Below, piece after piece: positions 12,901-23,237 of a DNA stretch of 64,000 nucleotides (positions are counted from its first letter, which is position 1; each line of letters starts with the position of its first letter). The position numbers were made by a program, and so were the translations under genes. Below the pieces are notes generated by a model. The model was not told the origin of the DNA. It ran no database searches and saw only the letters and a list, made by a program, of their open reading frames with translations. The DNA is taken from assembly GCA_025267735.1 (NCBI GenBank), contig CM046301.1, positions 59,291,872 through 59,355,871 on the forward strand, read 5' to 3'. The stretch is from Mactra quadrangularis. Its lineage: Eukaryota; Mollusca; Bivalvia; Venerida; Mactridae.

Positions 12901-15900
12901 TTACAGTATTTAAAATAAATGTTAAATATCAAAGTTGTATGTTTTATTCCGTAAAATGATGTTCACGGATCAGCTTATTCACCTATTCAGTGGACCAGTC
13001 CAATGTTCAAAGTACAAAAACACGCATGACCTAGAATACGACCTGTACTGATGAAATTATGTGATAGAGCGTGTAACTATGTTATTATTGAATCATACCC
13101 AACTTTTAGACCCATCAAGATTTTCGCTTTATGATACAGCCATATAGCTCTGATTGTAGATACATCTGTTTTGCGATGATATAATCTACAAGCCGTGACC
13201 CCATGTTGTGATCGATGAGATAAGATAAGGATCATAGGTCACAATTTCAAGTCATATCAGGGGATTAATTAAATCCTTTGTAGACTAATGTTTTATATTG
13301 TCAATTGTACAACAAGTGTAAATTAACAGATAAATGTTTCACAACTTTTAAGGTGACATTTTGTATACAATACAGTCAGATGAAACAAGAATGATGATTG
13401 AAATAATTTTTTTTGATGGTCAAATTATGTTAGAAATGAGAATTATGTACTCATCCACCATTTGAATTTATTTATTGCCCATCCGTTAATTTGGACATGC
13501 CTTATATTTATTGTTATAAAAGCTTTAAATTTAAATGAATAGCTTTGAACCAATATTCAAACCTCATCGTTATCGTTAAGCCGCCAGTAACTGTTATTTT
13601 GTTTCGTCTGCTGATTTATTTCACTTGGACTAAAATGCCCATGTACTTATTTGCATAATGTTTTATTCATTTTAATATTTCACCTTTTTTATGCAATCGT
13701 TCTACAATGATTTGTAAACTAGTAAACAAATTGTTTTTAATGTATTAACGTTTTAATTAACATAATTGTAGAGGTAAATTAAAAATAATTGATGTCTTTC
13801 ATTTATCATTATGCCACCAGAATAAAGTGATATGTTTATGATACTGTTTTCAATAATTCGTATAATCGAGTAAATCTTCCCGAACAATAATTCTTTGAAT
13901 AAATAGATAAATTACATGTATGTATTCTCTAACCTGCCTAGAATCTTAATAATTATTTCAGAATCTTTATTACAACATCATTTGACAGATACAAGTACAT
14001 GTATATATACAAATAGATAAAACAGAGACAGGAAGGTAATCCTGTCATAAAAGTGTACCCGCTGTGCCTTGCTATGCGCAGTGTATTATACAATCACACC
14101 AGGGGTCCATAAATCCGATAGTTATTATTGAAACGGTTGACATGAAAAGTACAGTCGCCGGACTTAATTACCGTTGTATTCCTACTACGTCTGTAGCGTG
14201 TTCAGTTACCGCGAACGTTACAGAACGTTACAAAACGATACATTCGGAACTCCTCGGCCATTCGCTGCGAATAATCTAATCTATTACACAAATATGCGAT
14301 CGTTAAGGCAATGAGTGATGTTTCAAAATTTACGGACTAAAAACGAAACATGACTCAATGCCTACACGATCATATATTTGTTTACTTCGACACCGGTTGT
14401 TTCAAAATTGCGTCTAAATATGTCCGAGATTATTCGCAGCGAATGGCCGAGGCGTTCCGAATGTATCGTTATGTAACGTTCTGTAACGTTCGCGGTAACT
14501 GAACACACTACTGATTTCCGAGGTATATCTTCGTAGATGATCGCGGAGGTTGTTCCGAATGAATTTTCATGTTCAAAACAGATCAAATTATTACCATATG
14601 ATAGAGAAATCCTGAAACCATGGGTATATGGATATACATATCTTAATTTCTATCACAGTTGGTTATCATTTACAAAAAAAAATGGAATTTCGATAATGGC
14701 GGACTGAATTTGCATATTGTGTAAATTGCTCTAGAATGACTTGATGTCATCACTCGGATTCTTATTCAGCACCATTCAAAGATATAGAAACTGCACAATA
14801 GTTTGCAGGAAAGCAAGTGCACGGTTACCTAAAGAAAAGTATTTTACTATAGGTCTACTTTACCAATTTACGTTGATTGACGTTAACCAAACCCCTTAAG
14901 CTTTGCTTTTTACGAAGTTCTCCGACCAGTCACGGAAAAAATCGAGTCGAGCCTGTGCGTATATAAATAACCGCACGACAAAATAATCCGTTTTAATTAA
15001 CGATTTTAAGGCAAAAAAGATATTTTGTAGTAGAAGTTTTGCAGAAATTACATAGTAATCATTTTTGTCGACTCTAAGTTAATATTTACGATTTCAAGCC
15101 CTGATTGTGCCCCTTTTATGACCTAACTACAAGAAGGCATGTTGGTCCGTACAAATTCATTTTCGTACCCAGAGGTTATCAAGATTCTGGATACTAGCTC
15201 GAGAATCTTGATAACCTCGGGGGTACGAGAATGCTATTAATTCGGATAATGGAGATTTTACGGTATGATTTGTTCTATGAAATACCTCATGCATGTACAT
15301 GTATACATGTGTAATAATGTTGTAATGTCATGTTGTATTTTGTACTATTCATTAGTTTATACTAGGGGTGTAACAATACGGTAAAAACCGTATTGCAATA
15401 TATTGCAATACTCGAAACCCGTATTGCAATATATTGCAATACATATTTTCTTTGCGCATACATGCATAGCATAAATTAATTCACGTGCATCGTCTTAATT
15501 TTATCAACATTGTACTTAGATACTTGTATTTTTAAATGATCTACACGTATTACGCAAATATTTGAATAAGTTAGAAAAAAGGTTTTGAATGGACTTTCAA
15601 AGATAATTATTCTCTCACTTTACGAAAAATATTTCAAGTTTCCGAACACATTTTAACATTAATTCAAACATTTAAATTTCAGACTCTGATTAAAACAAGT
15701 AATATGGGACATAATTAGAAAAACCGGTTCAGAGAAAAACGAACCGGTTAAAAACCGTCAGAAGTCGTATTGCAATATTAACCGGTTTATCGGTTAACCG
15801 TTACACCCCTAGTTTATACTAATTTAGTTTAGCTCGATTGTGAAACAAGTTCTTAAAACTTAGAATAATCACTTTTGAGCCCGCTTCCTAGTTTCCCAAT

Positions 15901-16763
15901 ACTGAGCTAGTAGGATAAAGTTTCTTGCTCAAGGAAACAACGGAATAGGTTTTGTATGGGATTAAAACCAACGCGGAGCTGGCTATCCAAAGATTACCAG
16001 TCCAACGTCGTAAAAGCTTGGCCATACCGCACCCTTCTTATATAGAGGAATAAAATGAAAGTAAATTACATAGACCTTTATTTCATTTATTTCAGGACCA
16101 AAATGGACGATCTTCAACCAATGTTTACAAATAAAACAGCCAGAGGAATTATGTTTGAAAAAAGTTGAAGACAACTGCAGACTGGAAAAAATTCGTGTAA
16201 TGAAAGTATTGCGTCTTTCCCTTAGAGATGCTTCGTCGCTGTTGACAAAATTACCAAATTTGACAATAATACAACTGTTTAGAGACCCACGAGGCATTAT
16301 AAATAGTCATATTACAACAGATTGGTTTCCTATGGAGCAGGAAAGCGATGAAAAAGTAAAATTAGATATAATTGCTAACTGCAATCGAATTAAAGACGAC
16401 ATTGTTTTTGGTGAAACTTTGGTACGAATGTATCCAGATCGAGTCAAGATAGTCCAGTACGAGGATATTGACGGCGACATTGAAAAGGCTAAAATTATCT
16501 ACAAATTTGTTGGAATGGATATGCCACAAACAATCGGAAGCAACTTCTACGAATTGTTCCAAAATTCTAAAAACCAAACCGATTTTCTGTCCGGACCATA
16601 TAAATACCGGAAAACGTTATCGTTTAAATATAATGAAATGTTTAACAAATATTGTCCAGATGTGATAAATAAACTTGGATTTAATCTGTTTAAAACAGAA
16701 AAAGAATTTAATGACCCTAAAATGAATCCAGTGAAAAGTGGAAAATTACCTTTTGAATTGTAG
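396..16763 (+). CDS. Carbohydrate 6-O-sulfotransferase-like gene, copy A (3 exons, complete)
   Basis: Joined exons 396-964, 11438-11541 and 16096-16763 encode 446 residues. All junctions are GT-AG with phases that join cleanly: a split Ala codon, then a split Gly codon. Residues 11-31 are a hydrophobic anchor after a short basic N-terminus, so a type II Golgi membrane protein is expected. Residues 56-119 are an 11-residue tandem repeat in the stem. RSGSTF at 142-147 is the 5'-phosphosulfate-binding loop for PAPS, and FRDPRGIINSH near 286-296 is the 3'-phosphate-binding motif. Both are typical of the Gal/GalNAc/GlcNAc 6-O-sulfotransferase (CHST) family, which sulfates glycan chains in the Golgi lumen. 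The downstream YEDI segment also fits the family. Acceptor sugar and exact orthologue cannot be told. A paralogue lies 23 kb downstream. The start is ATG 396 (A at -3, G at +4), which is conserved in the paralogue. A possible AATAAA poly(A) signal lies at 17146-17151. Confidence 0.88.
561..752 (+). repeat. Coding 33-bp minisatellite in the sulfotransferase stem
   Basis: Almost six in-frame copies of an 11-residue unit of the form PRSDTGNQLTK. The paralogue at 23572-23631 has only about two units. The 44-residue length difference between the two exon 1 products is exactly four units, so the arrays differ by whole repeats. Confidence 0.95.
1150..1492. mobile_element. Putative MITE with about 30-bp imperfect terminal inverted repeats
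   Basis: The left end reads TAAACTACGGAAGCGTAGGG. The reverse complement of the right end (1445-1492) reads TTTACTACGGAAGCATGGAG, and the similarity extends about 10 bases further inward. The spacer has no coding content. It lies in intron 1 of copy A. I could not fix a target duplication. Confidence 0.5.
1775..2345. repeat. GC-richer segment of degenerate CGTTC/CGTAC-type short repeats
   Basis: About 570 bases in which variants of CGTAC, CGTTC and AACGG recur every 10-20 bases, with higher GC than its surroundings. Frames are open on both strands but the predicted products look like composition artefacts. It lies inside the left half of the inverted-repeat structure and has no counterpart in the right half, so it is probably a separate insertion. 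Confidence 0.4.
2705..2785 (+). repeat. tRNA-like sequence (pseudogene or SINE head)
   Basis: TGTGGTAAAACG resembles an A box and GGTTCTATCCC a B box, at tRNA-like spacing. It is followed by a T-rich run. A tRNA-like block also occurs in the mirror position of the right arm (8884-8957). Confidence 0.4.
2836..4830. repeat. Left inner arm of the large inverted repeat (about 2.0 kb)
   Basis: Runs collinearly, in opposite orientation, with about 6775-8613, with high identity at the outer end that falls toward the centre. It is longer than the right arm mainly because of an internal tandem duplication of about 145 bases at 4021-4300. Confidence 0.85.
4021..4300 (+). repeat. Direct duplication of about 145 bp, present in the left arm only
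   Basis: Two successive copies begin ACAATTAAAATCTAAA and end CATACTGTGCAGTCACTCCAT. The right arm (7280-7440) has a single copy, so the duplication arose after the inverted repeat formed. Confidence 0.85.
4945..5248. mobile_element. TA-target MITE, copy 1
   Basis: Termini are TAGTGCGTACAAAAAA and its inverse, flanked by TA on both sides (4943-4944, 5249-5250). A TA target duplication is typical of Tc1/mariner-type elements. It is non-coding and sits in the spacer of the large inverted repeat. A second copy lies at 11932-12239. Confidence 0.9.
5253..6774. other. Central spacer of the inverted repeat, no gene seen
   Basis: AT-rich, without a long frame, RNA gene or repeat that I can identify. 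Confidence 0.5.
6775..8613. repeat. Right inner arm of the large inverted repeat (about 1.84 kb)
   Basis: Inverted counterpart of 2836-4830. The outer end (8550-8613) matches the left outer end almost base for base over 60 bases. Scattered substitutions are consistent with an old event. Confidence 0.85.
8884..8957 (-). repeat. tRNA-like sequence, minus strand (pseudogene or SINE head)
   Basis: On the minus strand, GTAGTGCAGAGGTAAAG resembles the A-box region and GGGTTCGATTCCC is a good B box and T loop, followed by a T run. The anticodon arm does not pair well, so a functional tRNA is unlikely. Confidence 0.5.
9452..10245. repeat. Inverted repeat with arms of about 200 bp and spacer of about 370 bp
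   Basis: 9452-9660 (GACAATTTTAGTGCAAAT, then CCCCGTATGTCACGGTATAG) is inverted at 10035-10245. Both inner ends carry GACACTGAAT-like sequence. It is non-coding and resembles a foldback or MITE remnant. Confidence 0.7.
10804..11039. mobile_element. TA-target MITE with TIRs of about 55 bp
   Basis: Ends are TAGTTCTATTACATTAACC and the inverse of TAGTTCTGTTACATTAACC, flanked by TA (10802-10803, 11040-11041). The inner part of the TIR (CACGGTCACTGAAT) resembles the CACGGTGA motif of the MITEs at 19767, 22268 and 60776. Confidence 0.85.
11129..11386. mobile_element. MITE with CTTTTCACA...CTTACGA termini, copy 1
   Basis: The left end ACCTTTTCACAC and the right end, which reads GACGCTTTTCACA on the opposite strand, are each followed by a TCTTACGA motif. 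A related element lies at 18016-18240. It ends about 50 bp upstream of exon 2. Confidence 0.7.
11438..11541 (+). CDS. Sulfotransferase copy A, exon 2 (104 bp)
   Basis: Acceptor TTTCAG before 11438 and donor GTAAGT after 11541. It encodes the end of the split Ala codon, 34 residues with the conserved LDYLLD.YNC core, and the first base of a Gly codon. The paralogous exon at 35580-35683 has the same length and phases. Confidence 0.85.
11932..12239. mobile_element. TA-target MITE, copy 2
   Basis: Full-length relative of 4945-5248 with the same TAGTGCGTACAAAAAA termini and TA flanks at 11930-11931 and 12240-12241. It is in intron 2 of copy A. Confidence 0.9.
12242..14193. other. Intron 2 sequence without identifiable feature
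   Basis: AT-rich, with no frame or repeat family I recognise. Confidence 0.5.
14194..14510. mobile_element. GTGTTCAGTTACCGCG MITE, copy 1
   Basis: TIRs of more than 80 bp, TAGYGTGTTCAGTTACCG then repeated AACGTTACAGAACG, flanked by CTG on both sides (a possible 3-bp target duplication). Frames inside it are composition artefacts. Copy 2 is at 21281-21596. Confidence 0.85.
15163..15228. repeat. Short foldback hairpin (CCCAGAGGTTATCAAGAT type)
   Basis: The left arm CGTACCCAGAGGTTATCAAG pairs with 15201-15228 over about 25 bases with a 12-base loop. Similar hairpins are at 41412-41486 and 58598-58634. Confidence 0.75.
15363..15811. mobile_element. hAT-type non-autonomous element, 449 bp
   Basis: Termini TAGGGGTGTAAC and its inverse, flanked by a perfect 8-bp duplication GTTTATAC (15355-15362, 15812-15819). 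The 8-bp target duplication and TAGGGGTGTAAC ends fit hAT. The interior is rich in CCGTATTGCAATAT and AACCGGTT motifs and has no coding content. Confidence 0.93.
15831..16035 (-). mobile_element. tRNA-Ser-like SINE, copy 1
   Basis: On the minus strand it begins GGTATGGCCAAGCTTTTACG and GTTGGACTGGTAATC, resembling a serine tRNA 5' half. It continues into a shared non-tRNA body ending TTCACAATCGAGCTA. Other copies are 24009-24212 and 53578-53742. It ends about 60 bp before exon 3. Confidence 0.75.
16096..16763 (+). CDS. Sulfotransferase copy A, exon 3 (3'-PB motif and C-terminus)
   Basis: Acceptor TTTCAG before 16096; completes a Gly codon and encodes 221 residues to the stop at 16761-16763. 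It contains LFRDPRGIINSH (3'-phosphate binding) and the VQYEDI segment. The same exon in copy B is 37791-38458, ending identically in SGKLPFEL. Confidence 0.88.
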
Positions 16764-16828
16764 GGGCCAAAACCCTTTTAAAATATTCATTAAGTTGGAT
16801 GAGAAAATCTAGAACTTCTACCTTAACT

Positions 16829-17090
16829 GCAGTGGTGTAGTGGACGAGTGGTAGGGATCGATAGGTTCCGAGTTTGATCCTTACTATGGGCGCTGCTTAT
16901 TTCCTTGTGCAAGAAATTTGCCTACAGTTGTTCCTCGCCATCCAGGTGTAAATGGGTACTGTTAGAAATCACCTGCCTGGAGAAGAGTTCAATAATTAGG
17001 AATTATTGTACAAGATAGTAAAGTCGACCGAACATGAATACGGATGTAGACCTTAAACTGCACTATACCTATTTTTACTTTTAGTGACGA
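16829..17090 (+). mobile_element. tRNA-headed SINE (GTGTAAATGGG type), copy 1
   Basis: The head GTGGACGAGTGGTAGG with the B-box-like GAGTTTGATCC is followed by the conserved body CCAGGTGTAAATGGG. Relatives in minus orientation are 39330-39595 and 41080-41345. It could belong to a molluscan V-SINE-type family, but I did not compare it. Confidence 0.75.
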
Positions 17091-17159
17091 ATGTATTGTT
17101 TTTATGTAAATACTGAATGGGTACACAAAGGTATTGCCGGTTAGCAATAAAGACATTTT

Positions 17160-17699
17160 TATTGTACTTTCCGTATTCTAAATGCACAAGGATTCTTTTA
17201 CTTGACAGAATGAGAGTTCACTGGACCAGGATATCTAAATGATGACTTACAAAATCAGTCCTTTTATTAATTATATGTTATATTACTTGCATATCCTAAA
17301 AAACAGTATAAAACAAATATTTGTTATGGAAATGGTGACTGTGAAAAAATGGTGGTCCGTCGGACCACTCGTATCGAAAAAGTCACTGAACTGACGGCAG
17401 TATCAATGGACTCAGTTCGAGGTCTACTGGCTTGACACTGTCTCAATACTAGTGGCAATTGATAATTTATGTTAGTTTATGCTAACCGTTTGAAAATAGT
17501 ATATGCAATAGTTCTTAGAGTTTGAGCATTCTTTATCATATAGACAATATTACTATTTATATGTACTTGTTAGCTGATAAATAAATATTGTTTAAACTAA
17601 AATTCTTTGCCTTGATGAAAAAGACCTAAACCCACCCTTCACTAGTCGATGCTACATAAAAAACAGATTATAACATTACAACTGTAAAAGGCACGTACT
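17160..17699. other. Intergenic stretch, little to report
   Basis: No gene seen. A short perfect palindrome GTGGTCCGTCGGACCAC lies near 17350. Confidence 0.4.
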
Positions 17700-17999
17700 C
17701 AATGCATAGCCGGATCTAGCGAGGGGAGTAAGCAGGTCCTGACTCCCCCCCCCCCCTGAAATTTCCAAATATATACCCGTTTATAAGTGGTTTTTTGCAA
17801 CTGTAAGCAATTTTTAAGTAGCATGAATCAATTGTTTTCGTGCTTGTGTCGCTAGCTGTTGTGCTAAAAATAGATCTAATGGTTATGCACTTTTTATGAT
17901 TAAAATGTTGCGTGATTTTGCAAACAGTGCATAATGTGGCTGTGGTTCGAAAGTTTTGACCCCCTCCCCGCTAGAAAAAATCCTAGAACCGCCCCTGCA
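17700..17999. mobile_element. Putative hAT-like MITE (GGGGCGGTTCTAGG end)
   Basis: The right end reads CAGGGGCGGTTCTAGG on the minus strand and the left end TAGCCGGATCTAGCGAGGGG, partly mirror-related. CAATG flanks both sides. It contains a run of about 12 C. Confidence 0.45.
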
Positions 18000-18015
18000 A
18001 TGACATTACAGACCA

Positions 18016-18240
18016 GCGGTGCTTTTCACGAAAATTCTTACGAAAAAATCTTCGGAAGTCAAAAGCAAGAAACATAAATAATACGCTATTTTTTGGCTTA
18101 TTATTTCTAAATATTATAGAATTGTGCAGAATAGTGTATACCTTTTGAATATCATAATTATCATAGTTAGTCGAACTGCTAATTGTATAAAACTGACCTA
18201 CGATAACCTTTTTCGTAAGAAATTTTGTGAAAAGCACCAC
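18016..18240. mobile_element. MITE with GTGGTGCTTTTCAC termini, copy 2
   Basis: Left GCGGTGCTTTTCACGAAAAT and right, on the opposite strand, GTGGTGCTTTTCACAAAATT, both continuing into TTCTTACGAAAAA. Related to 11129-11386. Confidence 0.8.
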
Positions 18241-18297
18241 AGAGCAGTTAAATCGGCAAAAAACACGAGACAGGTATGAAAGAAACAAGTCGACCAG

Positions 18298-18483
18298 CAG
18301 CGTGTTCAGTAACGACTGTTAGCGAACTTACGGATCCGAGACAACTCAACCCATGGGTTACTCAAGGCAATGTTAGAACAACTCAAACCGTTATAGTGAT
18401 GTATTGAGTTGTCTTTGGGTTGAGTTGTCCTGACCCTAACGTTACGGAACATTTCGGAACGTTCGGGGTAATTGAACACGCTG
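18298..18483. mobile_element. MITE with CAGCGTGTTCAGTAAC termini and AACTCAACCC interior
   Basis: 186 bp with inverted ends CAGCGTGTTCAGTAAC, flanked by CAG on both sides. The interior has repeated ACAACTCAACCC and its inverse. Relatives are 22425-22646 and 33646-33853. The outer motif GTGTTCAGT is shared with the MITEs at 14194 and 21281. Confidence 0.8.
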
Positions 18484-18489
18484 CAGTAA

Positions 18490-19766
18490 TAGGTAGTTTG
18501 CGTTAAACTTATACATGTATACGCCTTAACTTTGCTGTAATTATCTATAAAACTACAGTACATCATTGAGTTTATTTAGATTATGCATACTGTATGTTTC
18601 CAATTTTTCCTTATTGTAGTAAGATTTTTCGAGTTTTTATATACGAATGAAAAAATCCACATGGTGTAATGTGAAATATTTTCATTTTTATCAAAAGTCC
18701 GGCGGGAGGGATGATAAGCTGTTCTGATTATAACATTGTCATAATTACATTTCATTTATACAAAACCCCGTGAGCCCATTGTGATATTGACGCTCACATA
18801 CAATGTAGACAGTCGACGTTCGGTTTACTTTTAAAGCGGAGGCCCGTCTTTTTATTATACTAATAATAGAGTATGTCTGAAGTTTTAGAATTCTGTTTCA
18901 ATTCATTTGATAAACAATTAATTCAATTGTCTGGTTCCCAATTGTACTTTGACGGGTAAAAGTACGTCAGGCAATGCAGAATAAAGGCGGCGTCAAATGA
19001 ATTGTACAAGGTATCGCCTATTTCCATTTTCAAATAAACTTTTCTTTCTATATAAGCTTTAATCAATGGAGTTTAGTACAATAATTACAGTGGATACGTT
19101 ATTTTAGTCGTTCGGTTGCATTTATGCTGATTTAAGTGTACGAAATTCTAACTAGAAATGACCACCGCCACGAGAAAAGGGCATTCGGGCATTTTTTGTT
19201 GATTTTTAGCTTTTTGGCTAATATTATAGGACATGCATTATTTTGCATGTTGCACTTTATTTCACATCGATATTGCAAAAATGTTTTTTAGATATAGCGG
19301 TTTAAAAGAGGGCATAATGCTACGTCAACGACAGATTTATCAATGACCGCTGTAATATTTAATACATGTAGTCAACGTCCGACGAGTGTCTACTTGGTCT
19401 TTGGTTAGACGTTCGCTGAATTTAAGTGCACAAAGAAAAAAAATTGACATAATGGTCATTATAGTACCGAACTGCTACCAAATTGGCCATTGTCACAAAT
19501 AAACTGAAAGTAGGTAAATCGTTAGAATAATTAAATATGTTGCTAAAGGTTGTAAAAACATCATCTTTATGGTGGCTCATTAACGCCATGTCGTATTTTC
19601 GTTTCTTCACCGCGAAGATTAGAAAAAAAACCATTGTACGACAAATCCACTGTTATTCTTTCTTCGCATTTTCGTTTTTTTTATCAACATAAAATCTCTT
19701 TCTAACTATTTGTAGCAATATCAAAACTAATCACCAACAAGAGATATACAATTTGTACCTAAAGTA
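18490..19766. other. Intergenic AT-rich stretch
   Basis: No gene seen. A 50-base block at 18828-18870 (AAAGCGGAGGCCCGTC) recurs at 40177-40215, so it is part of an unclassified repeat. Confidence 0.4.
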
Positions 19767-20483
19767 TAGTTCGTTTTTTCTCAACTGTCAAAACAAGAAT
19801 AATTTTACCGTGGTGAATGCGTTTGTTAAAATTAGTGTCGTAATACATCCATGAGTTTCCGAAAGTGTGTATTATGGTAGAGTAAAAACACTGTCTTATT
19901 TGAATATGGAATGTATCATTTAATATGGAATTCACTATTTATAAACAGGAGCCTACATGTAGCCCCTTTAACCTTTATAAACATGAGCATTCATGTAGCC
20001 CCTTTAACCTTTATAAACATGAGACTTCATGTAGCCCCTTTACAAATATGAGTCTAAATGTATCACATGTGTTGGGACATCTTCACTAAGGATTAAACAC
20101 TTAAATCCAGTCCAAATTTAGTTCATGCGCCGCATGGACAAAATCCACTATATACATGCAGTCTCTATCAACCAATAACTAGTATAATGAACTAGAATAG
20201 AAATTTTGTTCATGCGCGGCATGAACTAAATTGAAAACTACAATACGAATAGGCTACATACAGTCTATTTTGTTGAACGAAATGAACTGTACAGTGAGCA
20301 TAGTGAATTCCATATTCAATGATACATTCCATATTCAAATAAGACAGTGTTTAAAGTTGTTTATGCCGTATGATATGTTTTAGTCAAGATATTTCTAATA
20401 ACAATTAGGCCACCAGTACAAAACAATGCATTCAGTCACCGTGAAATTATTTAAGTTTTGACAGTTGAGAAAAAAACGGACTA
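19767..20483. mobile_element. TA-target MITE (CTCAACTGTCAAAAC) interrupted by another element
   Basis: The left end TAGTTCGTTTTTTCTCAAC and the inverse right end are flanked by TA (19765-19766, 20484-20485). Without the nested insertion at 19887-20351 it would be about 250 bp. Relatives are 22268-22411, 60776-60909 and a half copy near 22955-23010. Confidence 0.88.
19887..20351. mobile_element. Nested 465-bp TIR element with TAAA target duplication
   Basis: Ends AACACTGTCTTATTTGAATA and its inverse, flanked by TAAA (19883-19886, 20352-20355). Near its left end are three 38-40-bp units (CATGTAGCCCCTTTAACC, 19948-20050). Its position shows it inserted after the outer MITE. Confidence 0.88.
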
Positions 20484-20609
20484 TACTCTTTAAAAGGAGT
20501 GACTAATCTTGCAAGTAACTAGCGTAGCCAAGGGAGATAACCTCGTTAATAAATTTAAAAAAGGTATCATTAGAATTATCTCCCTTTTGAGAGTTGAACA
20601 GTTTTAATA

Positions 20610-20925
20610 AATAATGTTTAGGGGGTTTATAAGGGGGGGCGCCGTAGAAACGCCTTGCATAGGTCATGTTTTCGCGGTCAGTCAACCTACTCACCATTCC
20701 TGGAAAGGATAATCTCTTGATTTATAAATTAACCAATTCATAGTCGCATAGTTCCGTCAATGACTGACAATTGAACAACCTGATTTAGAATCAATGGTGA
20801 AAGGGAGACTTGCAGTAGAAATCAGGACCAAGCTCCATGAAAGTATGCCCCGCCCGGGAATTGAACCCATCACCATCCGTAGACTTGCGTGCTACCATGC
20901 AAATGAGCTAGCCGGTGGCTTAATA
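20610..20925 (-). mobile_element. tRNA-headed SINE (GGCTAGCTCA type), copy 1
   Basis: The minus strand starts with CCGGCTAGCTCA and the B-box-like GGGTTCAATTCCC, then GGGCGGGGCATACTTTC. The body matches 46105-46425, including TGAGTAGGTTGACTGACCG. Confidence 0.8.
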
Positions 20926-21280
20926 AAATAAAAACATGAATATATGTGTGGTTATTTCGTGGAATCTCTGATCGTTCGTTCTTCCATTAATACATCAGCT
21001 TATCCGTGCATTCGATCGTTTGTTCGTCTGTCTGTTCGCATCCTCGTTCGACCATTGAACTGTTTGCTCGCTCGTTAATGCGATAGTAGGTCTCCAAAGT
21101 TTTTTAAGAAATAGATTTCTCCAATTTGATACAAAATTTTACGAAATGAAATTCTCGAGTATATGGAAAGATTCTTTTGACAAATAAAAAATGAAACATG
21201 ATCTTTTGTTTAATATTCTAAAATTTGTTCCGAATACAAAGTTGAGTTTTAGATTAATTCAAAGTCATATACTACTACCG

Positions 21281-21596
21281 TAGCGAGTTCAATTACACAA
21301 AACGTTACAGAACGTTACATAACGAAACATTCGGAACTCTTCGGCCATTCGCTGCGAATAATCTAATCTAATACACAAATATGAGATCGTTAAGGCAGTG
21401 AGTGATGTTTCAAAATTTACGGACTAAAAACGAAACATCTCTCAATGCCTAAACGATCATGTATTTGTTTACTTTAACACCGGTATTTTCAAAATAGCGT
21501 CTAAATATGTCTGAGATTATTCGCAGCGGATGGCCGAGGAGTTCCGAATGTATCGTTACGGAACGTTTTGTAACGTTCGCGGTAACTGAACGCACC
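21281..21596. mobile_element. GTGTTCAGTTACCGCG MITE, copy 2
   Basis: Collinear with 14194-14510 across its full length. The left TIR is degraded (AGTTCAATTAC) while the right keeps GCGGTAACTGAACGC. Confidence 0.85.
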
Positions 21597-21600
21597 TGGG

Positions 21601-21932
21601 CTGCGTTCAGTTAGCAGTTAGCGTTAGCCAAACACAGTTATCGTTATGAACGGTTAATTGAACGACCCGTTGAATTGAAACAGTGAAAGTTTGTTTGTTC
21701 CGGAGGGGAAAACCCAAATATTTGAATTTCGGATATAGTCTATTCGCCATGACAGTTACTATTTTGTAAAATATACTGGAACTATTTTGTTTCAGGTTGT
21801 TTCATATTCGCGTATTATATACTAAAACCGTTAGCTGTTGGCCTTAAACGTTTTCTGCTAACAGGCCGTTCAATTATAACTGTTGGCGAACGTTATAGAA
21901 CGTTACAGAACGTTCGCGGTAACTGAACGCAG
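21601..21932. mobile_element. Related MITE with CTGCGTTCAGTTA termini
   Basis: Begins four bases after the previous element, with inverted ends CTGCGTTCAGTTA and TAACTGAACGCAG. The interior differs (ACCGTTAGCTGTTGGC), so it is a different subfamily inserted back to back. Confidence 0.75.
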
Positions 21933-22267
21933 GGCTGGCTGGTCGTATACAGATGACGTCCTAAAGTCATAGAACAAAAATCACAACTATGAAAAATACT
22001 GATCATGCACGCTTGATTTTAATTTTGAACTTGTCCGTTTATGGGGATAACACATGAGTCCACACTATTGTGTAGCAGTTTGAAAGTATTATTCTCGAGG
22101 AAACAGAATTAATTATTCAGTACGTGTAGCTCAGTGAATAAAAGTGTAATATATTACTCAACTGTTTCATGCAGAAAATAAAATATTTCTGAATATATTT
22201 ATACATCCCTATTCTTTACAGACTATTATTTTGTTAAATCCACTAGCCAAGTAAAAAAAGTACCTTA

Positions 22268-22411
22268 TATTCTATTTTTTTCTCAACTGTCAAAGTTTGA
22301 ATAATTTCACGGTGATTGAATACACACTATAACAATATCTAAGTGTTAGACAAAGAACATGAAGTCACCGTGAAATTATTCATGTTTTGACAGTTGAGAA
22401 GAAACTAACTA
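22268..22411. mobile_element. TA-target MITE (CTCAACTGTCAAA), short copy
   Basis: 144 bp, TIRs containing CTCAACTGTCAAAGTTTGAA and CACGGTGA, flanked by TA. Confidence 0.85.
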
Positions 22412-22424
22412 TACTAATGCAGAA

Positions 22425-22646
22425 CCTGAACATGTTCAGTTACCTTGAAAGTTTTAAAATGTTCCGTAACGGAAGTGTCGGAACAACTCAACCCATAGAC
22501 AACTCAACCCGAGACAACTCAATCCTCTACTGACGGAGTGAGTTGTCCCAACTTTGGGCTGAGTTTTGCACGGGTTCAGTTGTCTTCGGGTTGAGTTCTC
22601 CCGTACCCGTAACGTTAGCTAATAGTCGTTACTGAATACGGGGCTG
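22425..22646. mobile_element. AACTCAACCC MITE, copy 2
   Basis: Same interior motif family as 18298-18483. Right end ACTGAATACGGGGCTG; left end AACATGTTCAGTTACC. Confidence 0.7.
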
Positions 22647-23237
22647 TTTTACAATAATCGAGATACTTAAAAGTTTTGTTAATTGTTGTGCGGTCGATCA
22701 TGAAATTATGAGGACTTATTGATGGGTATAAGATATCAAAGGGATATACAGGCAAAAGTTCATCTTCGTATTTTCTGATTTTGAATTATATTTTTTATAA
22801 CTGTGAATGCAACAGACTCACTGTTATATTGCTTGGCAAAATATTTTTTTATTTTCCCGTAATATTTGGGGTGTTTCCGAACTAGACCCACGTGGCTCTA
22901 CTCGACCATAATATACATTTCTGAAAGTCATAAAAGTGAGACGACGATAGTTTTAACACATGAATTCATCGTGAAATTATCCATTTTGGACAGTTAAGAA
23001 AAAAATCCGAACTTTTTATAAACCTGATCAGTGTTGTTTTTTTTTTGGTTTTTTTTGTTGTTGTTTTTTTTTTAATTTGACTCATAAAATTTTGGGACGG
23101 AAACATTCATTGTGACAAATACTTAATGCATCAACCATGCGTAATATGCTATGTATTGGAAGCGGGTACGTGATGTTATATTTCACCGTGTTTAATGAAA
23201 ATGAATAAATTGATTTACAGCTTTGGGAAATTTTAAT

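Noticed and set aside
14064..14586. Short proteins over the MITE at 14194
   Set aside because: Frames lie on both strands of the terminal inverted repeats and share the same translated motif; composition artefact.
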